Positions 57,061 to 64,000 of a DNA stretch of 64,000 bases are shown here, one piece after another. The notes beneath the pieces were generated by a model that was not told where the DNA came from, searched no databases, and worked only from the letters and a program-made list of their open reading frames with translations. This stretch comes from Arthrobacter sp. Bz4. GTDB lineage: Bacteria > Actinomycetota > Actinomycetes > Actinomycetales > Micrococcaceae. The position numbers were made by a program, and so were the translations under genes. The stretch spans positions 1 through 64,000 of the forward strand of contig NZ_QDAE01000003.1 of NCBI RefSeq assembly GCF_003075455.1, in the 5' to 3' direction. The number at the start of each line of letters is the position of its first letter. Within the stretch, counting starts at the first letter, position 1.

Positions 57061-57135
57061 AGCCCCGGTGTGGGGTTGTGGATGAGTAGTCTGGTACGTC
57101 ACCAGTCCGGTTATCCACAACTCGACGCCGGGGCT
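57061..57135 (+). repeat. Large imperfect stem-loop containing DnaA-box-like sites
   Basis: The arm at 57,061-57,085 (beginning AGCCCCGG, ending TTGTGGATGA) pairs with 57,111-57,135 (TTATCCACAACTC to CCGGGGCT) at 21 of 25 positions around a 25-base loop. The right arm contains TTATCCACA (57,111-57,119), a perfect DnaA-box match, and the left arm its near mirror. TTCGCTTT follows, so it could also end the DUF349 transcript. Confidence 0.65.
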
Positions 57136-57169
57136 TTCGCTTTGGGGCCAAACTCGGAATGCTTGGGCC

Positions 57170-57793
57170 ATGTCCCACCTTCGGCTGGGAGCCGCTACCG
57201 GAGAAACCCCAGCAGAGCCGATCACCTCAACCGGCGGAGTGCTCTTCCGAGCCCATGACATCTTCAGCAGCGTCGAGTTGCAGGCCATGCGCATCGACGG
57301 ACTGCTGCGCCGTGTCTGCGGGAACTCCTATGCCCGCGCGGACCACCATCTTGACCCCGCCTCCCGCGCCCAGTCTGCGATCCTGTGCGTCCCGGCGTCG
57401 TTGCGGGCCAAGGTTGCGCTTGCCCGCCAAAGCGCGGCCTGGGTCTATGGCTGCGCGCCACTACCCGAAACAGTGAACCTCGTGACAGATCACCGACGCC
57501 GCACCACCGCCCTGCCACCGTTCAGTGAAGCCCTGATGCATCAGGTCGCTTTGGGACCCTGCGATGTCCGGGCGGTCGGCGGGGTGGGCGTCACAGCACC
57601 TTTGCGGACCGCACTCGATGTTGCAGTGCATGGACATGACGACTGGGCAGTGCCAACCCTCGTCCGACTGGCAGCTCACCCCGATCTACGGTGTGACCTG
57701 GTCCTGGTGGTCAGGGCGTTGGAAGCAACCCGACGCGTTCCTGGCAAGAACCGCGCTCTGGCCCGCCTCCAGAGCGCCATGCACTCGGGCTAG
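57170..57793 (+). CDS. Hypothetical protein, possibly AbiEi-like
   Basis: A 207-residue protein with a helix-rich N-terminal half (SVELQAMRIDGLLRRVCGNSYARADHH) and a middle with VTAPLRTALDVAV, which faintly recalls AbiEi-type transcriptional regulators common in Micrococcaceae. No toxin partner is next to it. It lies between the stem-loop at 57,061-57,135 and relA. Similarity is too weak for a named function. Confidence 0.55.
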   Translation: MSHLRLGAATGETPAEPITSTGGVLFRAHDIFSSVELQAMRIDGLLRRVCGNSYARADHHLDPASRAQSAILCVPASLRAKVALARQSAAWVYGCAPLPETVNLVTDHRRRTTALPPFSEALMHQVALGPCDVRAVGGVGVTAPLRTALDVAVHGHDDWAVPTLVRLAAHPDLRCDLVLVVRALEATRRVPGKNRALARLQSAMHSG

Positions 57794-57828
57794 ACCCACC
57801 CCATTCGGCACCGGCGGTCGACGGCGAG

Positions 57829-60279
57829 CTAGAGCCTCCGTTGCGCCCCGGTGGTGCGGTAGACGTCAAACACGCCGTCTATCCGGCGGACCGCGTTGAG
57901 GATGTGGGTCAGGTACTTGGGATCCCCCATCTCAAAAGCAAACCGCGACAGTGCCACCCGGTCCGTCGAGGTATTCACGCTTGCCGCGAGAATGTTGACG
58001 TGGTTCTCGGAGAGGACCCGGGTGACGTCGGAGAGGAGGCTCTTGCGATCGAGCGCTTCAACCTGGATCTCGACCAGGAACACGCTGGACTGGGTGGGAG
58101 CCCAGTCGACGTCCACAATCCGATCGGGCTGATCCCTCAGTTCCTCGACGTTGCGGCAGTCGTTCCGGTGGACTGACACCCCCGAACCGCGGGTAACGAA
58201 CCCGATGATGGGATCCGGCGGAACTGGAGTACAACAGCGCGCAATTTTGACCCAGACGTCGCCAACGCCGCGCACCGTCACGCCGGAATCGGAGAACTTG
58301 GGGCGGCGCGGAGTGGTGGCGACCGCCGTCTCGGCGAGGCTATCTTCGGCACCCTCGTTCCCACCCATCAGGGCGACCAGGCGTTCGATCACGTTCTGGG
58401 CGGAGGAATGGCCGTCACCGACCGCCGCATAAAGAGCAGCGATGTCCGCGTGCCTCAACTCCTGGGCCACCGCTATCAGTGCGTCATGGGTCATCATGCG
58501 CTGAAGTGGCAGGTTCTGCTTGCGCATTGCGCGGGTGAGCAGTTCCTTACCCTTTTCAATCGCCTCTTCGCGGCGTTCCTTGGTGAACCATTGGCGGATC
58601 TTGTTGCGAGCCCGCGGGCTCTTCACGAACCCCTGCCAGTCCTGGCTCGGGCCGGCACCCTCGGCCTTGGAGGTGAAGATCTCCACCCAGTCGCCGTGGT
58701 TCAGCTCGCTGTTCAGCGGGATCAGCTTCCCGTTGACCCGGGCTCCGATCGTCCGGTGCCCCACCTCGGTGTGCACTGCATAGGCGAAGTCCACCGGAGT
58801 GGACCCGGCAGGCAACGCCATAACCTCGCCCTTGGGAGTGAACACGAACACTTCGCGGGCGTTGATTTCGAAGCGCAGCGAGTCAAGGAACTCGTCCGGG
58901 TCGGCTGTCTCCTGCTGCCAGTCGACCAGACTTCGCAGCCACCCCATGTCGCTGTTGTCGGGTCCTTCTCCGGTTTTGCCGCCAGCGCCCTTGTATTTCC
59001 AGTGCGCTGCAACGCCGTATTCGGCTCTGCGGTGCATGTCGTGGGTCCGGATCTGAATCTCCACCGGACGTCCGCCGGGTCCGATCACCGTGGTGTGGAG
59101 CGACTGGTACATATTGAATTTGGGCATCGCTATGTAGTCTTTGAACCGGCCGGGCAGCGGGTTCCAGCGGGCATGCAGCTGGCCCAACGTTGCGTAGCAG
59201 TCCCTCACACTGTCCACCAGCACCCGGATCCCCATCAGGTCATGGATGTCATCGAAGTCCTTGCCGCGGACGATCATCTTTTGGTAGATGGAGTAGTAAT
59301 GCTTCGGGCGTCCGGTGATTGTCGCCTTGATCTTCACCGACCGAAGGTCTTCGCCGATCTGGGTGCGCACCACTGCCAGGTGCTTTTCCCGTTCAGGCGT
59401 ACGATCCCCCACCATCCGGACGATCTCTTCGTACACCTTCGGGTGCAGCGCCGCAAAGGACAGGTCCTCGAGCTCCCACTTGATGGTGTTCATGCCGAGC
59501 CGGTGCGCGAGCGGAGCGAAGATTTCGAGTGTCTCGCGGGCTTTTCTGGCCGACGACTCGGGAGAGACAAAGCGCCAGGTCCGGGCATTATGGAGCCGGT
59601 CCGCGAGCTTGATCACCAGGACACGAATGTCCTTGGCCATGGCGACCACCATTTTGCGAACGGTCTCGGACTGGGCAGCGTCGCCGAAGGACACCTTGTC
59701 CAACTTGGTGACCCCGTCCACCAGCATTGCCACTTCGGCGCCGAAGTCACGCTTGATGTCGTCGAGGGTGCATGCGGTGTCCTCGACGGTGTCATGCAGC
59801 AGGGCGGCAGCCAGCGTGGTGCCGGTCATGCCCAGTTCGGCAAGGATCGTTGCCACCGCCACCGGGTGGGTGATGTACGGATCGCCGCTTTTTCGCTTCT
59901 GGCCCTCGTGGCTGCGCTCGGCCACCAGGTACGCCCGCTGGATCAGGTCGAGGTCTTCCTTGGGGTTGTTGGCCCGGACCGTCCTCAGCAGGGGCTCAAG
60001 CACCGGTGAATACCCGTTGGAGGCTCTGCCCGTCAGGCGGGCCAGCCGTGACCGGGTCCGGATTTTCCGATCCGGCAGCGCGCTATGGTCGGCGCTGGCC
60101 GCCGAAGGGGCTGATCCCGATGAGGTCACTGCGACGTCGCGGCTGCGGACGGGCGGTATGGTCGCAGGGGGCGCCGGAACTTGGTCAAGCTGGGCGGTCG
60201 AAGGGCGCGAAAAGGTGCCAGGGCGCTCCTCACGGTGTTCCGTGTCTGGCCGCTCTGCTGGACCACTGGCATCTGCCAC
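57829..60279 (-). CDS. relA: Bifunctional (p)ppGpp synthetase/hydrolase
   Basis: An 816-residue RelA/SpoT enzyme of the stringent response. After an 80-residue low-complexity N terminus come the HD hydrolase with HDTVED at 162-167, the synthetase with [23 protein letters not shown] and [16 protein letters not shown], a TGS domain ([16 protein letters not shown]) and a C-terminal ACT domain. Hydrolase and synthetase motifs both look intact. The GTG at 60279 follows GGGGTA. Actinobacteria usually carry this single Rsh protein. Confidence 0.94.
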   Translation of the reverse strand: MADASGPAERPDTEHREERPGTFSRPSTAQLDQVPAPPATIPPVRSRDVAVTSSGSAPSAASADHSALPDRKIRTRSRLARLTGRASNGYSPVLEPLLRTVRANNPKEDLDLIQRAYLVAERSHEGQKRKSGDPYITHPVAVATILAELGMTGTTLAAALLHDTVEDTACTLDDIKRDFGAEVAMLVDGVTKLDKVSFGDAAQSETVRKMVVAMAKDIRVLVIKLADRLHNARTWRFVSPESSARKARETLEIFAPLAHRLGMNTIKWELEDLSFAALHPKVYEEIVRMVGDRTPEREKHLAVVRTQIGEDLRSVKIKATITGRPKHYYSIYQKMIVRGKDFDDIHDLMGIRVLVDSVRDCYATLGQLHARWNPLPGRFKDYIAMPKFNMYQSLHTTVIGPGGRPVEIQIRTHDMHRRAEYGVAAHWKYKGAGGKTGEGPDNSDMGWLRSLVDWQQETADPDEFLDSLRFEINAREVFVFTPKGEVMALPAGSTPVDFAYAVHTEVGHRTIGARVNGKLIPLNSELNHGDWVEIFTSKAEGAGPSQDWQGFVKSPRARNKIRQWFTKERREEAIEKGKELLTRAMRKQNLPLQRMMTHDALIAVAQELRHADIAALYAAVGDGHSSAQNVIERLVALMGGNEGAEDSLAETAVATTPRRPKFSDSGVTVRGVGDVWVKIARCCTPVPPDPIIGFVTRGSGVSVHRNDCRNVEELRDQPDRIVDVDWAPTQSSVFLVEIQVEALDRKSLLSDVTRVLSENHVNILAASVNTSTDRVALSRFAFEMGDPKYLTHILNAVRRIDGVFDVYRTTGAQRRL

Positions 60280-60415
60280 GTACTACCCCGATTCCTCAGC
60301 CGTCAGACGGCTGAAAAAGAATTACACCATGCCTCTTCTCCGGCACGCATATTTAAGTTTAGTCCGACGGACCAAACCCTGCTGCACCGATCCCCGGCTG
60401 CCGCCAAACTGGGAA

Positions 60416-60460
60416 CAAAAAAACCGTGTCCCGGCCCCCTCAGGGGACCAGGACACGGCC
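60416..60460 (-). terminator. Rho-independent terminator after secF
   Basis: On the minus strand CCGTGTCC and GGACACGG enclose a second hairpin (CCCCT/AGGGG) and are followed by seven T. It lies about 30 bases past the secF stop and ends the yajC-secD-secF transcript. Confidence 0.9.
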
Positions 60461-60488
60461 GTCAGGTCGTCGATTGCTCCTGCGACAG

Positions 60489-61499
60489 TCAGGGCGCAGG
60501 GACGGCTTCTGCTGCTTCGACCGACCGGCGATGCAGCACGCGCTTCTCCTGCCGCTTCATGCCCGGCTCGCGCATCCGCAGCCACGCGTAAACGGGTGCG
60601 GCGACGAAGAGAGTGCCGATGGTCCCGATGATAATGCCGATGAACAAGGCGAGAGACAGATCCCGGAGGGTACCCGCACCGAGGAGCATCGCACCGATGA
60701 AAAGAATCGATGCGACCGGCAACACGGCGACAACCGAGGTGTTGATGGAGCGCACCAGCGTCTGGTTGACCGCAAGGTTTACCTGCTCGCCAAAGGTTCG
60801 CTTGGTAGAAACATCGAGGTCGGCGGTGTTCTCCTTGATCTTGTCGAAAACCACCACCGTGTCATACAACGCATAGCTCAGCACCGTGAGGAAACCGATC
60901 ATCGCCGAGGGTGTCACCTCGAAGTTGCTCAGCGAGTACAGACCGGCTGTCACCGTCATGACCACGAACAATCCGCTGAGTGCGGCCACCGACATTTTCC
61001 AGGTCCGGAAATACAGGGCCATCAGCACTGCGGCCAGCAGGATGAACACCACCAAGCCAATCAAGGCCTGCCGGCTGACGTCCTCGCCCCAGGTGGGCCC
61101 GACGAAGTTGGTAGTGACTTCTTCTTCGGTAACCTCATACGCGCTGATCAGAGCGTCCCGGACGCTGAGGGTCTCATCATCGGAGAGCCGCTCAGTCTGG
61201 ATACGCATCGTCTGCGGCGCGATGTTCGTGACGCTCGGTACCGCATTTGGTACCACTCCCGTAACAGCCTGCTCACCGAGGGCGATGTCAGTGTTCTCAA
61301 CACTCGACACCGTGAACTCGGAGCCACCCCGGAAATCGATACCGAGGTTGAAGCCACCCTTGACGATGGGGATGATGATCGACACGAGGACGGCCAACGC
61401 TGCAATGGTGAACCACAGCTTGCGCTTGCCGACGAACGGGTAGGACAGCTTGCCCGAGTAGAGGTCGTTGCCAAATTTGGCGAAACTATTGCCCCGCAT
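60489..61499 (-). CDS. secF: Protein translocase subunit SecF
   Basis: A 336-residue membrane protein of the SecDF complex, which uses proton flow to pull exported proteins across. It has six membrane segments, the periplasmic NLGIDFRGGSEFTVS motif after the first, and a YALYDTVVVFDKIKEN segment. It abuts the secD stop. Confidence 0.95.
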   Translation of the reverse strand: MRGNSFAKFGNDLYSGKLSYPFVGKRKLWFTIAALAVLVSIIIPIVKGGFNLGIDFRGGSEFTVSSVENTDIALGEQAVTGVVPNAVPSVTNIAPQTMRIQTERLSDDETLSVRDALISAYEVTEEEVTTNFVGPTWGEDVSRQALIGLVVFILLAAVLMALYFRTWKMSVAALSGLFVVMTVTAGLYSLSNFEVTPSAMIGFLTVLSYALYDTVVVFDKIKENTADLDVSTKRTFGEQVNLAVNQTLVRSINTSVVAVLPVASILFIGAMLLGAGTLRDLSLALFIGIIIGTIGTLFVAAPVYAWLRMREPGMKRQEKRVLHRRSVEAAEAVPAP

Positions 61500-63236
61500 T
61501 TAGTTTTCCTCCTGGTCTGTGCCATTGCTTCGCGCGGCCAGGGCTTTTTGTTCGGCCAGCCGACGTTCGGCGATGGTGGTGCGTCGGGCGATTTCACCTG
61601 GGACTGCCTTGTTCTTGGTGCGGGGGGCTGCCGTCTGCGGTGTTGCCGACGGCATCCGGATACGACCGGCACCACGATAGAGCGGCATAATGCCAAGCTT
61701 CTTCGGATCGACACCGGAGAACCGGTGTCCCTCGCCGAAGAACTTGGTCCTTGCCAGCAGGCGCATCACCGGATGAGTGAACAGGAAGACGACGATCAGG
61801 TCGGCTACAGCTGTCAATCCGAGGGTGAACGCGAACCCACGAACGTTGCCGACAGCGACGAAGTACAGCACGACGGCGGCCAGCAGGCTGACGGCCTTGG
61901 ACGCGAGGACGGTGCTCTTGGCCCGGCGCCAGCCGTTCTCTACGGCTGAGACGAGCCCCCTGCCATCTCGGAGCTCATCGCGGATTCGTTCGAAGTAAAC
62001 GATGAAGGAGTCGGCTGTCTGCCCAATTGCGACAATCAGGCCGGCCACACCTGCGAGGGAGAGCCGGTAGTTTTCGGTCCAGCCCAGGATGCAGATGGCG
62101 AGGTAGGTGAGGAAACCTGCCACCACAAGGGACGCAATCGTCACCAGTCCCAGCATCCGGTACTGGAAGATCGAGTAAACGGCGACCAAAATCAAGCCGA
62201 TGATGCCTGCAATCATGCCGAGCCGGAGCTGGTCGGCTCCGAGAGTGGCCGAGATCTGCTGCTCGCTCTGGATCTCGAAGCTGATCGGCAGTGCGCCGTA
62301 CTTCAGTTGTTCGGCCAACGCCCCGGCCGACTCCTCCGTGAAGCTACCGCTGATCGAGGGCCGCCCATCGGGGATGACGGCCTGGGTGGTCGGAGCCGAA
62401 ATGATCGTCCCATCGAGCACGATGGCGAACTGGTTCCGTGGATCGCCCTGACCGAAGGCGAAGAGGCGTTCGGTGACTTCCCGGAAGGTCTCGCTGCCCT
62501 CGGAGTTGAACTGGATGTTGACCGCCCAGGTGTTCAGTGACTGACCCTGCGCGCCGCGCTGCATGCCGAAGTCGGCGGAGTCGATGTCGGTGCCCGGCAC
62601 TTCCACCGGCCCGAGAATGTATTTGCCCTGGGTGCCCGGCTCGCAAGCGACCATTGGCTCATCGGCGGGCGCTGCTTCTTCGGCGGGTTCGAGTGCTTCG
62701 GGCGATGTGCAGTCGAGGGCCTCGAACTCGGAGAACAGTTCTGCCGTGATCCAGTTGGGATCGCTGGCATTGGTGGGTTCGTCGGTAGGAGCGGGCAGTT
62801 CTTCTTCGGGGGTGGGCGTTTCCGCGGCGGGCGCCTGGCCCGGACCGCCAAAGAGTACTGGTCGGAATTCCATCTGTGCCGACGCCTGAATCAGTTCGCG
62901 GGTTTCGGCGTCGGGAATACCGGGGAGTGACACAATCACGTTGCGGCCGGACTGGGTGTTGATCTCGGCCTCTGCCACGCCACTGCCGTCGACCCGCTGC
63001 CTGATGATTTCCACAGCCTGGTCGAGCTGCTCTTCGGTAATCTCATCGCTGCCGCCCTGCACCTGGGGCGCCAGGATCATCTGGGTTCCACCCTCAAGGT
63101 CGAGTGCCAGCTTGGGGCTCCAGCTCGCGGTGCCCCAGATGGACCCGCTGCCCAGGAGAACTGCTAGTAATGCAAACATAACGCCGAGCCAAACGAGTGT
63201 CCGTTTGGCTGCCGTGCCTGGGCCGGTACGAGGCAT
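61500..63236 (-). CDS. secD: Protein translocase subunit SecD
   Basis: A 578-residue membrane protein with a first membrane segment at residues 13-33, the KLALDLEGGTQMIL motif, a large external domain with a Pro/Glu/Thr-rich insert at about 137-165, and five C-terminal segments with ALIVAIGQTADSFIVYFERIRDE-type sequence. It precedes secF with no gap. The C terminus is a charged tail. Confidence 0.95.
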   Translation of the reverse strand: MPRTGPGTAAKRTLVWLGVMFALLAVLLGSGSIWGTASWSPKLALDLEGGTQMILAPQVQGGSDEITEEQLDQAVEIIRQRVDGSGVAEAEINTQSGRNVIVSLPGIPDAETRELIQASAQMEFRPVLFGGPGQAPAAETPTPEEELPAPTDEPTNASDPNWITAELFSEFEALDCTSPEALEPAEEAAPADEPMVACEPGTQGKYILGPVEVPGTDIDSADFGMQRGAQGQSLNTWAVNIQFNSEGSETFREVTERLFAFGQGDPRNQFAIVLDGTIISAPTTQAVIPDGRPSISGSFTEESAGALAEQLKYGALPISFEIQSEQQISATLGADQLRLGMIAGIIGLILVAVYSIFQYRMLGLVTIASLVVAGFLTYLAICILGWTENYRLSLAGVAGLIVAIGQTADSFIVYFERIRDELRDGRGLVSAVENGWRRAKSTVLASKAVSLLAAVVLYFVAVGNVRGFAFTLGLTAVADLIVVFLFTHPVMRLLARTKFFGEGHRFSGVDPKKLGIMPLYRGAGRIRMPSATPQTAAPRTKNKAVPGEIARRTTIAERRLAEQKALAARSNGTDQEEN

Positions 63237-63325
63237 GTGGAATTTCCTTTTATCGAGAGAGCGCGCGTCGGTGGTTCTAGGGGTGGTGGGGCATCACACT
63301 CGAGGGTGTTGCCCCACCCGCGGCG

Positions 63326-63862
63326 CTAGATGTCCTTGTTGTCCCGCTTGTTGTCGTAGTCCAGACGGATGTCCTCGTCTGAGCGGGCGTCAAGACGCTC
63401 TGGTCCGGATTCGGGGAGCACCGTGTCATGGGTCGGCTGATCCTGGCCGTCAACAGCAGTGGTCCGGGTGTCGGTGGCCGAGTTGTCGGCGACGGGGCTG
63501 GTCAGCGAGGATGCGTCGTCGGGGACGGCCGGCGTTTCTTCGTCATCGGCGGCCGGCTCAGGCTGCACCACCTTGGTGAGGGTCTGCATGTGTACCGTGG
63601 CCCTGGCACCGGGACCAAGCTCGAGCACTGCCTTGTTGTTCTCTTCGTCGAGAGAAATCACTGTACCGAACAGGCCGAAGTTGGTCATCACTTCGGTGCC
63701 GGGAACCATCTGGGTGCGCTGCTCCTTGATGGTCTTCTGGGTCTTCTTCTGCCTCCGGAACATCATGAAGATCAATGCTCCGAGTGCCAGCGGCAAAAGC
63801 AGGCTGAAAATATCGAAGCCTTGCTCTGGGGCGGCAGTCTGGGCTAATAAGGTTGAGAACAC
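63326..63862 (-). CDS. yajC: Preprotein translocase subunit YajC
   Basis: A 178-residue protein with one N-terminal membrane segment (FSLLLPLALGALIFMMFRR), the conserved core QRTQMVPGTEVMTNFGLFGTV, and an acidic C-terminal tail longer than in E. coli. It forms an operon with secD and secF. The region 63,863-64,000 upstream holds no gene that I can support. Confidence 0.93.
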   Translation of the reverse strand: MFSTLLAQTAAPEQGFDIFSLLLPLALGALIFMMFRRQKKTQKTIKEQRTQMVPGTEVMTNFGLFGTVISLDEENNKAVLELGPGARATVHMQTLTKVVQPEPAADDEETPAVPDDASSLTSPVADNSATDTRTTAVDGQDQPTHDTVLPESGPERLDARSDEDIRLDYDNKRDNKDI

Positions 63863-64000
63863 AGAGTAGTTCCGTTTCTATATCTTGGGATCCGCACGCA
63901 CCTGACGTGCCGCACGTCATATCAGTGTAAAGGGAAACGGGATTGTCCGCGTCCTTTCGGCGCCCCTATCCCTCGGTGTTGGCCCATTCCGTTACCCCAC

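Noticed and set aside
58408-60009. A 533-codon open frame on the plus strand
   Set aside because: It is antisense to relA throughout, where strong motifs are on the other strand; long antisense frames are common in high-GC genes.

Overview
The window looks like the chromosome of a high-GC actinobacterium close to Arthrobacter (Micrococcaceae). An ANTAR response regulator lies next to pyk, the trp cluster contains HGxxPAAW and Trp_oprn_chp membrane proteins, there is a TIGR03085 metal-binding protein, and the riboflavin operon begins with an FMN riboswitch and a PnuC-type transporter. This assignment rests on gene content and order only; no rRNA is present.

Positions 1 to about 26,996 are most of an integrative and conjugative element (ICE). 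Its integrase end abuts the 3' end of a tRNA-Leu(CAA) gene at 26,997-27,078. The other end, and any relaxase, lie left of position 1. Reading leftward from the integrase, the element holds a tyrosine recombinase, two excisionase-like HTH proteins, a cluster of small regulators with striking operator-like repeats, and a sigma-like factor. Then come transfer proteins: a VirB8/TcpC-like protein, a two-domain cell-wall hydrolase, a DUF6112-like small membrane protein, a TrbL/VirB6-like protein, an SCO6880-family protein, a VirB4-like ATPase, a VirD4-like coupling protein and a DUF4913 protein. ArdC-like antirestriction and SSB proteins follow. Cargo interrupts the transfer genes twice. One insertion (11,314-19,927) is a Hachiman defence pair (hamA-hamB) preceded by a 1,320-residue protein that fuses a DNA-binding HTH, a PD-(D/E)XK-like motif and a long uncharacterised region. 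The other (2,251-3,894) is a TIGR04141/DUF6119 gene lying between an intact DUF4913 gene and a decayed copy of that gene's 3' end.

Positions 27,079-64,000 are ordinary core chromosome: pdtaR, pyk, gltD and gltB, lgt, trpA, trpB, trpC, two small Trp-cluster membrane proteins, trpE, hisI, hisF, hisG, hisE, the rib operon (ribH, ribA, ribB, ribE, ribD, pnuX) under an FMN riboswitch, aspS, a frameshifted APC permease, hisS, a DUF349 protein, relA and secF, secD and yajC. Nearly all are on the minus strand, often with 1-16 bp overlaps that suggest operons.

The most unusual content is the HTH-nuclease-like giant protein with a candidate operator at its own start codon. Next are the bracketed TIGR04141 cassette and the regulatory repeats at 23.5-24.7 kb. 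Two genes (SCO6880 family and APC permease) carry apparent single-base frameshifts in or beside short G/C runs, which could be mutations or assembly errors.
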